Source: Vitellaria paradoxa (taxonomy: Eukaryota; Streptophyta; Magnoliopsida; Ericales; Sapotaceae). Taken from it: DNA of 64,000 nt. The position numbers and the translations under genes were made by a program. The stretch covers positions 39,828,419-39,892,418 of the forward strand of contig CM034239.1 in the NCBI GenBank assembly GCA_019916065.1. Reading direction: 5' to 3'. Below the pieces are notes generated by a model, which searched no databases, had not been told where the DNA came from, and saw only the letters and a list, made by a program, of their open reading frames with translations. This document shows, in pieces, positions 1 to 11,860 of the stretch (its first letter is position 1; every line of letters starts with the position of its first letter).

Positions 1-257
1 ATATTTAGGAAACAAGTCCCGTAATGCAAATGTAGATAACAGATACAATGATGAATATATATATACACACGCATGCATGAAATATAATGCATATGTACGT
101 ATTCATGTACGCTAAGAACTTGATGACGACAATGGCAGTTAGATGATGATTTATTTGCCACCTTAATTAATGTATATATTGAAGAGTTATATTATTCCAC
201 AAAGTGGAATTGTGTGCACTATGGAGGCAGGTAGGGGTAAGTGACCCCCTAATTTTT

Positions 258-408
258 CGTTTGAAGTAATAAAAAATTTTAAAAGATAGTAAAAAATACT
301 AAAAATTCTAAAAGTTATTCAATTTTTATCTCACTGCCTGAATTACGAACTCATAACGTATCTCACTTTATCTCATTTAATCTTATTTTTTGTTACTTCA
401 AAAATACC
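258..408 (+). repeat. MITE family 1, copy a
   Basis: The ends form an imperfect inverted repeat (cgtttgaagtaa against ttacttcaaa). The interior has the family core, AAAGTTATTCAATTTTTATC followed by a tcactg..gaattacgaa block. The same core recurs at 2710, 11705, 33994, 37470, 45020 and 47479. No coding capacity is visible. Confidence 0.6.
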
Positions 409-1726
409 TTAAAATTATAAAAATACTCTTGGTATTTTAGTTTTATTAAAAAATTTAATTAATTAAAATTTTGAGTATTTTAATCTTATTAAAAAATTAA
501 CATAAAATTTTTTAAAAGGGAGTTTACAAACATCAAATCAAAATATTATGAAATAACGTGCATTCTCCTACTAAATTATTGAATATTATTATGCATAATA
601 TCAGTAAAAAAAAAACATATAACGTAATAAATTTCATAAACAATAAAACTTAATAAAAATAATTTTTTTTTAATGAGGAACATTCATATAAATCTTAAGT
701 ATTGTTAAAAAAATTAATTGAACTATTAAATTATGAAAAGTATGTTTATCAATTTAATGTAGAAGGATTGTTTTCTCTCTCCCTAAAAGTAGTATCGCTT
801 TTCTCTTATTCTTTAACTCCGATGTAACTCATTATATCCTTTTTACAAGTTTAGTGCCCGTTAATGAAAATATTAGTGCGCCCCAACTATGCACCACTAT
901 TCGCATAAGCTGTGCCTCTAGCACGCACCTTACGACACAAGATTGTTTAAGTAAATATATATCAATATCATTAGGAAAATCCCCATAATGTTTGCCTCAG
1001 AAGTCGCATATTGGCTTAAAATGCACATACAGTTTAGTTTGGCTTCATAATTAATGTACTCTTTTAAGTATTTTGAAGATTCAAATGCGAGACTAAAATT
1101 GATAATAGTTCGTATTTTTCAAATATATTTTCAAATTTACTTGCCTGGCTTCTACTTCGTTTCCATTGGAATTTCTCTTTAATTATTTCTGATATGTTTC
1201 TTAGAAAACTTCCCCCTTCCAGTTTTTTTTTTTTTTTTTTTTTAAGCAAATTAATTAGCCCAACAGCCATAACTTCGAGCAGGGTTGACAACTGGCTGTC
1301 CGACCGTCATAGAAAAAACCCACTTTCGTACCCTTGATTGGTTAAACTTTCCTATCATGTACATACTCGCATTGAATTAATTGGATTTAGCTAGTGAACC
1401 TAATAAAAAATCTGAAAAGTTATAAATAATTATACACTAATAGAATAAATATTTAAATAATACTCATAATTATACATCTCAACTTACGAAATTTTAGTCC
1501 GAAATTAGTTAGAATCAACTAAAATAACACATAATTATGTACTCATTAAAAAATCTAAATCAGACTAATATAAAACATAGTATAAGCATATAAAAATATT
1601 ACTTGTACATTAATATTTATTTATAATTATTATTTGTGAACCTTTAGGATCCGTTTGATATTGCAGCCATTTTTTATTTATGCTTAATCGTCTATGTTTT
1701 CTGATTTTGGTTTTCTATTATCATCT

Positions 1727-1760
<34 letters not shown>
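1727..1760. repeat. C-run plus (CT)n microsatellite
   Basis: A short poly-C run passes directly into about a dozen CT dinucleotides. This is a simple-sequence repeat in intergenic DNA. Confidence 0.9.
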
Positions 1761-2525
1761 ACGTTGTGTGCTAGTGGCGTGGAAATCAAACTGTGCATAT
1801 AACCAGAGCAAAAATCGGAGCCTTGCGCACCTGACTATTTATGCACTATACTTATTTTCTACTCATTTCCCGAATTTATGATAGGCCAATTCAGACCTAT
1901 TCATGTTGTGTTTCTAAACATTCGATCTAGATATACTAATTCCATCCAGAAATAACAATCAAAGGAGCAGAAATAGCTCCACTTCATCGTATTGGAATCG
2001 CAGGATTATTATCATCCGGATAAACAGAAGAATTTTGTCCTCACAAATGGATGAGAAAGAGAACGGATGTACCAGATTTTTAGCAATTGGTACAACCCAT
2101 CAAAGCAGAGACCAAAGTAGAGCTCAAACAACTAGAGTTGCCAGTCATCATATCAGATTCAGCAGAGAATTCAGAAGAGAACCCAGTTAGAACTTAAAAC
2201 CCATTTGTAGAATCGAAGTAAACAAGATGGAAAATACTACTCTATCAAGAATTGCAACAAGAAAATCATTGGCATTCTTGGAATAAAAGATCACTTTAAT
2301 GGATTCTTTGTTTTGGAGTAATATGATGAATTTACATAATTTTGGGGATACCTGTTTTACTGTAACTGTACAACAATTTGTCTGGGCAGATCATAACTGA
2401 AAGACAAACTTCAGACTTCTGAGCTTGTAGAGAATTTACAACTGATTTTAGAATTACATTTTTTTTCCCTTTTTCCTCCTTTGTTTGGCAAGTCTTGTAT
2501 GCGCATTGATTTTGTTGTCAGCCTC

Positions 2526-3457
2526 CTAAAGTGATCCAAACGTGTTCTCACCACTGTAAGTCATGTAAAGGAAACCATCTTCGTCCTTATTTTCCTCATA
2601 AATTGCTGACATGATAGCAGCTGTAACAAGTTAATCATAGTTTCAGATTTCTATGTTTATTTCTTCATTTGAGCAAACTCTACTAAAGCAGGGATGGGAA
2701 GCATACTTTGGGGGTGTTTGGAGTTATAAAAATAATATAAATTTGTAAAAATTACAACCTCGTAATGCATACAGTGAGTAGAAAATTTGGATTTTATAGA
2801 GATTTATTGAGTTTTGTAGAGCTCCAAAAACCCCTAAATTGATCTAGAATATGTATTAAATCTCACCAGCAGGGGGCAAAATATTCTTCACAAAGACAAA
2901 GACAGCCTTCTCGGGACTGAGCTTAACCCGCTTCCGCACAACATACACAAACTGGCCGACAGTCAGATCAGCAGGAACCAGGTATCTACAGATCCGAAAG
3001 ACAGGCATTTTTAATATTGAAAAAAATGGACAGATAAAAGTCTCCCTGAACATTTAAAATGCTGGATGTGCATAGTTTGGGCTAATGTCCCGTATGATTA
3101 ACAATATACAAGACCTAACCTTAAAAAAATTAGGTACGATGCAGCAACAGTTTGTACAATGAACCTCTTGCCTTGAAAGTAATAAACGTATTAGTAAACA
3201 TATGAAGAGGCACAGGTTTGAACAAAAATTCTAGCCTCAGTTTTACTGCACAAGCCCAATTTTGTTAAGATTCCCCTTCGTCATCAACGAAAAAAACCAA
3301 CCACATATTTTCTCTTAAGTCCTAATGCAGCACAAACTAGTGAATTTTTTCAGGAAGAGAAAAATAATGTCACAGTATGGACATCCTAATCAAGCACTAG
3401 AACCTCGCGTAGAGCACAAACTGGCATCTCCTTAATGCATCTAATGCACAGACACAG

Positions 3458-3491
<34 letters not shown>

Positions 3492-5892
3492 GGAGGGAGC
3501 ACAAGTCAACTTTTATTCTTAAAACCTCAATGAATTTAAATAAAATGCCTGTAATGCATTAGTGGACATCAAAATTGGAATCTTCGCCCTCGGCTCAATT
3601 TTGTATCACAAAAGGGCATACCATCACAAATGAAAGATCTCATTTACTGGAACTGCAAAAGGGCCACATAGACTAGTGGCCAACTGACCATATTCTTAAA
3701 ATGTAAGAAGGGTGAAGTAAGATGTTGCTAACTGTGAACCACATTAATTCTAATAGTATAGGAGATCTCTGCACAGTAAACTACAGCCAACTTCTTCTGA
3801 GAAGGGAGAGAAAGAACTCACTAGAGAAATAATCTAAAAAGGTTGAGAACATAGAATTAGTCCTTCCATTAAAAGTTGAGAAATGCCACCCATCAATTAT
3901 AGTTTTTCATGTGCAGTAGCTTGAATAACATATACAGAACGCCAAACCTTGGTTCTCTTTTCTTCTTTCTCGTGTGTGGGTTGGGATTTTTTTTTTTTTT
4001 TTTTGTTTTTTTTTTGGGGGGGGGGGGGGTTGGTGAGGGGAACAAACAAACAAACCCTAAACATACTTGAGACACTTTAGAACCTCCTACTATAGGGAAT
4101 TTTGAATTTACACCATAAGAAGATGACATCGTATACGCTAGTTATCCCCAAAGAAAAATCAATCACAAGCTAACACTAACGCTATAAAAGAAGCACCATT
4201 CTATTATTGCAAAGTAATAATCAGTGTGAACAGATGTACTAAGAAATCCCAATTGCATTCAAAATATAAAAAATATGAGAGTTTGTAAAATGAATATAAA
4301 AAAACATGATAATGTAAAATGAACTAACTTTTTCTTCTCAATGTCAGGCATGTCACACCTTTCAGCCCTTTCCACAATCACCTGCAACTCAGAAGCAATT
4401 ATACCAAACACTAGCATTAGAGTTAACACAAAAAGAGCTTGCAGCATCAAGATATGTATTAACAAGGTAGTAACAACTTACTGGTATTCTATCAGGATAC
4501 TTCTCCCTGATACGAGCAGATTCTGCCTGCCTTCTTTCTGCCATGTGAAAAGCAGACAGTTGTTATGGTGTATCAATGGATAATAATGTGTGTAAAACCA
4601 AAAAAAAAAAGTCATAAATGCACTTCAAGTTCTAGAAAATGATCCATACCAAGGCCACTTGTTAGTTTGGCAAGATGAATAGATGAAGGATATCACACAC
4701 ATTATCCACTTCAACAGAACCAAAATGAGTTCTAACTAACTCTTTTGAGCCATTGATAACTTCGAAAATATTTAGAACTCCTCTGTCTCTATTTTCTTTT
4801 CAACAAGTAAAGAACATAATCAAGATCAAGGGAGCAATGATCAAATTTAACTCCCAAAGCCATGGTATGATTCATAACATATAAGTTCAACAGGATAAAG
4901 AAATTCAGTTGAAGATAAAGCAAGGCAACTATGTTCCCTTTGCAAAAACAAATTTCATCAACAGGAAGCCATTTGACAAGTAACAATTCAAACAGAGGAA
5001 CAGCAGAATCTAAAGCTCAGTAAGGTCATAAAACTCCCATTTAAAAACTGTGTACTTAAAATTCATCAAAGAAAATGGCTTAAAATCAAGAGATAAATCT
5101 ACTGGCTTTGCATGATATTGCAATGTAAATAGAGCATCATAGTTATCCAAAAAACAAAATGTCAATAAAGCATTACGTGGTTTACATGTTCCATCGACAG
5201 GGACTCTAATATAGAGAAAGAAGTTATTTTTATTTTAGTTGTTTATTTTTTGGAGGGTAGACATTTTTCTTCAATCAACCCCAATTCAAGCATTCTCTAA
5301 AATTGATAATTTTATAATCTTATGTTATGTTCGGAACATGATTTGTAGAGGGAGAATAAAACTAATAATTTGTGCAATTTTTGTATACTCAACTCAACCA
5401 AGTAAAAGTTGAGCTTTTTTCATAAATATCTATACATTTTAGTCTAATTTTTCTAAACGCAATCACAAAAAAAAAATAAATTTAGTTTTTTCACTGCATT
5501 TTGCATTCCAACCATTTTCCTTCACTTTTCCCTTCCCTCAATGCATCCATATTCCAAACATAGCTTAATGAACCTCGTTCTTTTCCCTCCATTTCTCAGC
5601 AACCAAACAGAGTAAACACGTCCATGATTATTAGAACATAAAGCACCCAAAAAAAAATTAAAACATAAACCCAGATCAAAAGACATGAATTTTCAATAAA
5701 TTCAACGACGCCGATCAAAGAAAAGTTCACAAAAATATCCAATCAATCAATCATTCGCAAGCATTAACATCATAATTCGTCAAGATCAACGACAGAAATC
5801 CCATAATAAAATAACCAAAAAATGCAATGAAATATGCAAAATAATAAAAACAAACCGAGAGGGTGTTCCATTTTGAAGGAGCTTTTGGCCAT
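2526..5892 (-). CDS. ATG8: Autophagy-related protein 8 (ubiquitin-like)
   Basis: Ubiquitin-like protein that is conjugated to phosphatidylethanolamine on autophagosome membranes, where it recruits cargo receptors. Coding exons on the minus strand: 5856-5892, 4482-4537, 4329-4381, 2867-2985 and 2526-2620. All introns are GT-AG and the exons join in frame to 119 residues, the usual length. Visible family features are the MAKSSFK start, [13 protein letters not shown], the [19 protein letters not shown] block (W/L-site region), FVFVKN and the ending [11 protein letters not shown]. Gly117 is followed by Ser-Leu, so ATG4 would have to trim two residues before lipidation. This matches clade I plant ATG8s (a-g type) rather than ATG8h/i, which end at the glycine. 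Intron 1 is 1.3 kb. Intron 4 holds a MITE. The isoform letter cannot be set from this window. Confidence 0.97.
2710..2835 (-). repeat. MITE family 1, copy b (in ATG8 intron 4)
   Basis: Terminal inverted repeat gggggtgtttggag against ctccaaaaacccc. On the minus strand the interior reads ctcactgtatgcattacgag, which matches the family core. It lies wholly within the ATG8 intron at 2621-2866, so it does not affect the coding sequence. Confidence 0.7.
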
Positions 5893-6100
5893 CGCGATAA
5901 AGACACTCTGCAAGTACTCACAATTCCAAGAGACGGATTATATATTATGTACAAATAGATAGAACAAAAGGGATTCTGAATCAGTATAACGATTAATCAA
6001 ATACGACGGTAAGAAGAATTTGTGCTTACCCAACAAAGAGAGAGATTTGGCAGAGAGAAAACTATTGAAGCAAAGAGAAGATTAGAACGACTTGCCCTAT
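5893..6100 (-). other. ATG8 5' leader with intron
   Basis: Read on the minus strand, a good acceptor (acttgcag) ends at 5908, leaving 15 leader bases before the ATG. A matching donor (ttgg/gtaagc) sits at 6029-6030. A leader exon therefore probably ends at 6030, followed by a leader intron of about 120 bases. Leader introns are common in plant ATG8 genes. The transcription start is not visible. Confidence 0.6.
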
Positions 6101-6199
6101 AAGTTAATAAGCACTTTATCCAAAAGGCTCGTTTGTGAGTTTGGGGCTCCGGCAGTGGGTTTAGAAGAAAAATGTAGAAAATAAAACATTAGTTAAAAG

Positions 6200-7090
6200 A
6201 GAGCGGAGAAAGAAGTGGAATGGTTGTATTTTCTTTTTACTTATTTGCAAATTTAGAAAAGAAAGGATAATAATTTTTTTTCTTCTTTGTTAGTGAGTTA
6301 ATAAAAAATGAAAAGAAAAAAATATATATTATTTTACCATTAAATCTTTTAAAAAATAGAGTGTAATTATTTTATTTAGTTTTATGACATATTTGTAACT
6401 TATTTTTTTATTTTTTATTTTAGGGTAAATATGTCATTTTGATAGTTTCATTAATTCACTTTTCTTTCCTCTCATTTTCTTTCTACTTTTGGGAAGATGG
6501 AATTTTAAAATTTTAGCACTAACTTTTCTTCCTATTTCTTTTCATTTCTTTTTTTTTTCTTTTCTAAAAGAACTCACAAACAAGTTATTAATTCTAAAAT
6601 ATTTTCTTTTCTTTTTTTTTTCACTCCATCCAAAAGGATTGTATGAGAGAAAAGGAAAAAAAAATTACTTTGGAATGACAATATTTTTTTATTTGTTTAT
6701 AAGTTTAGAAAAGAAAGAATAATAATTTTCTTTAATTTTGTTTGTGAGTTGGGAAGAAATGGAAGGAAAAGAATATGTATATTGTTATTTTATCATTAAA
6801 TCCTTTAACGAGTTGATGATCGTCAATTATTTAGTATGAGGAGATGTTTGAAATTTTTTTATTCATTATTTTATGGGAAAATATGATTTTTTTTAAATTT
6901 CATTAATTCACTTTTATTTACCCTCCGTTTCTGTCCACTTTTGGAAGGATGTTTTAATACTTACTTGTCTTCTAACGTCTTTCCATTTTTTTTCTTTTAT
7001 TTTCTTAATAAACTCACAAACAGCTGATAGATTCTAAAATCATTTATTTTCTTATTTTTCTTTCCATTTCACTTCACCCAAACAGATCAC
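6200..7090. repeat. Duplicated segment with internal inverted repeats
   Basis: Two diverged copies lie head to tail, about 6235-6625 and 6690-7085. Each begins with tttagaaaagaaaggataat and ends near actcacaaaca..attctaaaat. Within each copy the motif tgtttgtgagtt near the start is the reverse complement of aactcacaaaca near the end, so each copy could fold back on itself. The shape suggests a tandem or nested foldback MITE. No coding capacity is visible. Confidence 0.5.
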
Positions 7091-9931
7091 AAAGAATTTG
7101 AATTTAGAATATTTCAATCATTAAATTTAGGATGGTAACTGGATTGGCATCAAGTATTCCTTTTACTATTTTGAATTTGTTGGGTAAAATAACACTTAGA
7201 CTAAGCCGATATCAAACAGGTATTTTTAATCAACTACCATCATCTAACCTATCAGGTACTTGGGTACCTATAACCTTCAAATATGAGGCGGTTATATAAA
7301 TAATAAAGATTAAAAAAAGATTAAAACTATTTGAATACAATAACTTTTTAAACAATTTTACATCTTAAATAAAAAAAATTATCTTTAAATAATAAATTTT
7401 AAATATTTTTTACTTACTAAAAATTTTTTATATTACCTTTATAAAAATAAAATTAAAAAAAAAACTTATATTTGATCTCGTCTTAAACCTCTACTATAAT
7501 TAAGCAAAAAAAAAAAAAAAAAAAAACAAATTTGTTTTCAAGTGTTTCATTGTATCAAGAACCAAATCTTAAACCAAAAATAAATTATTTAGTATTAAAA
7601 TCTTTAGTTGTTTGGTATTAATTAAATGGTCTCTACTCATTGAACATAATATATATAATTTAGTATCTAAATTGATGTTATTATTTTGCATAAGTTAAGG
7701 TATCTGAAAATTTGAGAGGATAATCGAGTAATTTGAATTGAAAATCAAATAGTACCTCCCCAGGTACCCAATAGATGGAGAATTAGTGTGGATAATTTGA
7801 ACGGTAATTAACTAATACTTATAGGGTAACAGATAACCGTCGGGTATACTACATGTACCATTCCCAAACCCAAACTCGACGGATTTATTTTTATATCCTA
7901 ACTTACCCATTACTCGTAAAATTTAAAAATAATTGCACTTATCCAATTGAGGCAGGGCGGGTTAAAATTGTCAATCCTAGTTGAATTGGTTCAATAGTCA
8001 GAATGAATTTTTTTCTCTCTTTTTTATTGTTTTTTTAGTCACCCCATACGAAAACACTCGCTCTCATTCCTTTCATGTTTTTTTGAATATTTTTTATGAA
8101 TCTTTTTTGAATTAATATTTTTTAAAATGTGATAATATTTGTAATAAATAATAAAACTTTATATATTTATTAAATATTTTTTTAGATAAGAATTTTTTTT
8201 TTGTCTTTTTTATTACTTTTTGGGGGGAGGATGCTCACGCCCAATTTTGAACCTGGGGTGGGTGAAGGGTGAGTTTTTGGCACATTATTTCTTCTACTAA
8301 GTTGCATATGTGCTCGTATTTATTAAATATTGTATACATATCAATTAGATAAAGTCAACTAAGACGTTTTATTTAATTAAATAATATTTAGAATTTAATT
8401 TCCTTTAAAAATTTCTTAAAAATAAATATTTAAATTAAAAATTCAATTTAATATACAAAAAATTTTTAAATTTTAAATACATACACTTTTACACTATTTG
8501 TATCATTTATCTAATAAGAACTCTTCCCATCCATTCATATCATGCCCACAACTATCATATCCATCCATCCACCGAAATCATAACTTTCAATAAGAACTAT
8601 GTCCTTTAGCTTCTCTGTAATGCTAACTTGCCAACCAGAAAGTTAACCTCTAGTTGTTGCGACATCACTAGACTTCTCTCTCTCTTTACCTCCTAATTTC
8701 CACTGTTATAGTCTCTGTCACCGAATCTCATCTTTTATCTCTTATTTTGCTACTACTTGAAACTTCCACTGAATCTCATTCTCCATTTTTGCTTTCTCTA
8801 ATCACATCTCACTTATCTCTCTCTCATTTGCCATACCTACCCATTAATATCTCCACATCCAAACTCGACTAATCTTTACTCTCTCAAATGCATCTTAGAA
8901 TTAATCCGATTATTTAATTATTGTTTCTAATGTGCTTTTTAATGGTTGTAATTCATTTTAGCTAAAAGATTATTATAACTTTTATTTGTTAATACGTGTC
9001 AATGCACCTTAAATTGTGTGTTAAATAGATTTTAGTTTTTTCCCAAATAGGTTTAGGATATAGTCAAATTATTCAAGTTTTGCTCGATTTGGGATCCTAT
9101 GTAAATATTATTATGAAGTTATCTACATGAATTTATTTTATGTATTTTGTTGTGGGCATTGATGTATATAATTTTGTTGTTACTTTTTATTACTATTCAA
9201 ATTGATATAGGTTAGATTTATGCTGTGCTTAAGGAAGTGCCTTTAGGCATGAGTAATACCCTAGTAACATAAATATTGTATTTTTGTATCATAAACTATT
9301 TGTGAATTGTACTAGTATTTTATTGTTTTTGTATATAGTGAAATGAATGAACTTCTTAGCTATGTTATTGAATAAATTGATATTTTTTTTTTATGTAGCC
9401 TTAATTTAGTTAAGGTGTATTTGAGTCATTGCAATACGTAACACTCATTTTCTCTTTTGATTGGTGATTTTTTTTTTTTTAAGCAAGCTTAGACTAAGGC
9501 CATTTAATTTATTGATGTTTTCTTGTTTTTTTTTTTTCCCTTTCTTCATTCCTTTTCTCTTTTTTTAATAAAGTTAGGTCAAGCTGTGTTTAAGTCATAG
9601 TAATGTGTATAAATCGTAATTTTTTTTAGTAGTGATTTTTATTTTTACAAGTTGTATCTACAGTTATTCATATAAACTTGATTTTGATCAAAGTGTGTTT
9701 GGGTCATAGTTAGATTACCTTTACTCTCTTTTGATTAGTAATTTTATTTTTATAGGTTATTTATATAGTTTTTCTATAAATTTATTTTACAAATTTACAT
9801 TTGTAGTCTTTGTAAGACAACTTATATTTTTATGCTTTAAAGTACGAACAACTTTTGGTAAATATAAATAGTTGAGTAGAGCTCTGATGCTTTAAAGTTA
9901 GTTGGTTTGTTAATTCTCTCCCTCTAAATAA
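7090..9931. other. AT-rich intergenic DNA with diverged repeats
   Basis: No gene is recognisable. The part from about 8045 to 9850 shares several blocks with 13075-13735 (separate entry). The rest is AT-rich sequence with T- and A-runs. Confidence 0.55.
8045..9850 (+). repeat. Dispersed repeat, long copy
   Basis: Three blocks recur further right. The block around 8090-8200, with gataatatttgtaataaata, recurs at 13185 and 13555. The block at 8345-8450, with taaagtcaactaag, recurs at 13240-13330. The block at 9740-9850, ending ttatatttttatgctttaa, recurs at 13640-13735. No protein is encoded. The type is unknown, possibly a degenerate retroelement. Confidence 0.4.
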
Positions 9932-9940
9932 ATAAATAAA

Positions 9941-11685
9941 GGGTAAATTACACATAGATCCTCTAAACATTTGGATAACACGTGGACTCCCTCAACATTT
10001 GAAAATTATAGACATCTCCCTTATTTTGAAAAGTTTGTAACATTGGACCCCCTTCCATTAATTTGAGCCTAAAGCCGTTAAAAAATTTACTAGAAAGATA
10101 ATTTTACTCTCAAACTTAAATAAATTAATTACAAATAATACAAATATTAATTTATACATATACATATATATAAACTAATATATATATATATATATATATT
10201 ACATATAAGCGAGTAGTAGGCTAGGCGGCTGTATCAATGCTGAAGAAAGTTAAGGGTCAAGGCAGAGTTCAAGCCCTTAAAGAGCTCAGATAGGTTGTCA
10301 CTACCCACAATTTAGCGAAGAAAACAATGACGAACAATGGGGGTATTTTTCTTATTTCTCCATTATTGGGTCGTTTCACTATGCACGTAGTTGGGTCAGA
10401 AGGAATTGGAATTCTTGTGATGTTAGACCTCGATCCAAAATCGAGAACAAAATTAATGCAACTTGCGAAGGTGTCATTGATGGTGGACATGTTAAATGAG
10501 GGTTTAATTGAAATGAAGATCAATTGCACAAAATTTATAGAAATATTGATGGTTAGGAAGGATCTTGAGTTGGAAATCATCTCAAGTTTGAGCCTTTTGG
10601 TTAGGCTATTGAGATTGGTGAAAGATAAGAGACACCCAAATGGAGTTTCGATTGGGCTTGGATTGCTTAAGTTGATATGTTCCCATAAGGTTTGAGGAGC
10701 CCAATTGTGAGTAGTGGGACCATTCCTCAACTAGTTAAGTTTTTGCCCAGTTTAAATGCCAAGTGTTTAGAATTAGCCCTTTGCATCCTTGACATTGTGG
10801 GTAACCTCCCAAAGTGAAATTAGGTTTCTCCTATGAAATTGGGTTAAGATTCTATAGACGACCTCTAAAATAGCCCCGCCTTGTCTATTTCTTTAACACT
10901 GTAAACTCGTATACAAGCCTAAACCACTGTCTTTTTCTCCAAAAACCAGATTTGAACCGAACCAAACCAAACCCATCATCAAATTGGAATTAGATCCTGA
11001 ACGCAAGAAATCAGCAGATTTGGGGGTTTCAATTTGAAGGAATTGATTTCGATTCAATTTTAGGGTTTCGATTTGATTCTAGTAAGGAACTAGTTGAAAT
11101 TACCGAAGTCAATGATAGCGATTTTCAAATTTGTGAATTTTTTGAACTAGTCGAGGACTCAGGTTTTGTAGCTATTAGGTTGTGTAGTGTCAAAAGCGTG
11201 GATTTTGAGGATGCAACAAAGAATTAGCTGAGAGAACTGAAGTCGATACTACCACAATGTAGACTGGGGGAGGCAGCGATGGTAAAGGGTCTGACAGTTA
11301 CCGAATGGAAGGGAGGAGCAGTTGGTGTTTGAAAGGTGAAGAGAAGATAGAGTAGAAAAGGAAGGAGAGAGATTGGACTGGAGACGGTAGTGGTGGTGGA
11401 TGGTGATGGTGATGATTGGACAAGTTGAATAAAAAAAAAGACGGATCATCTACGCATATATATACATGTATATATTCTTACATTATGTTTTATATTTAAT
11501 TAATTAATTAAGGGTAAAACTATCTTTATGATACATAATTTAACGGAGTTAGGCCCAAATTAACGAAAGGGGGTCCAAGTGTTACCAACTTTTTAAAATA
11601 AGAGAGGTTATGTATAATTTTTAAATTTTAAGGAGGTCCATATGTAATCACCCAAATGTTCAGGAGGTTTATGTGTAATTTACCC
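9941..11685. mobile_element. Non-autonomous Mutator-like element (Pack-MULE)
   Basis: The left end starts gggtaaattacacatagatc and runs about 140 bases. The right end, about 11545-11685, is its imperfect inverted complement and finishes gtgtaatttaccc. Both ends share matching blocks, such as the tggaccccctt / aagggggtcca pair. The element is flanked by a perfect 9-bp direct repeat, ATAAATAAA (9932-9940 and 11686-11694). Long TIRs with a 9-bp target duplication are typical of Mutator-like elements, although this duplication is low-complexity. No transposase is present. The interior carries a broken U-box/ARM gene piece (10210-10815) and a second gene-like stretch (about 10840-11430) that I could not identify. 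Ends of the same kind are seen at 41866-42290. Confidence 0.8.
10210..10815 (+). pseudogene. Captured fragment of a U-box/ARM-repeat E3 ligase
   Basis: Conceptual translation gives a run typical of the ARM-repeat part of plant U-box (PUB) ubiquitin ligases. Readable pieces include QALKELR, VVTTHNLAKKT, MVDMLNEG, KINCTKFIEILM, LSLLVRLLRLVKDKRHPNG and then, after a frame change, SGTIPQLVKFLPSLNAKC and LELALCILDIVGNLP. It is broken by a stop at 10291-10293 (Gln codon turned to TAG) and by a frameshift at about 10690, and it ends at a stop near 10815. There is no U-box domain and no start codon equivalent to the parent gene. The middle part is still open for 122 codons (10327-10695). It lies inside the Mutator-like element, so transduplication is the likely origin. 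The family call is from memory of PUB sequences. Confidence 0.7.
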
Positions 11686-11704
11686 ATAAATAAACAAAAG
11701 TATT

Positions 11705-11860
11705 TAGTTTAGGGGTGTTTAGAACTCTAAGTTCTAAAAAAAAAATATCAAAAATTTTTGGAAGTTACTCAATTTTTATCTCACTCTATAAATTACAAAA
11801 CTATAAATTTTATCAATTTTTATTAACTTTTTGTTAAGCAACAAAGTTTTGGATTTTGCT
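11705..11860 (+). repeat. MITE family 1, copy c
   Basis: It starts aggggtgtttagaac and carries the core gaagttactcaatttttatc, then tcactctataaattac. It sits 20 bases beyond the right end of the Pack-MULE. The right terminus is poorly defined. Confidence 0.5.

Larger units (their letters stand above)
1..2270. other. AT-rich intergenic DNA
   Basis: No open frame here resembles a known protein. The stretch holds one MITE copy (258-408), a CT microsatellite near 1735-1760 and homopolymer runs. The part beyond about 1900 is less AT-biased and may belong to the 3' flank of the minus-strand ATG8 gene, whose 3' untranslated region should lie just below 2526. Confidence 0.6.

Noticed and set aside
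10269..10730. 153-codon minus-strand open frame in the Pack-MULE
   Set aside because: It is the antisense of the U-box/ARM fragment. The plus strand carries the recognisable protein.
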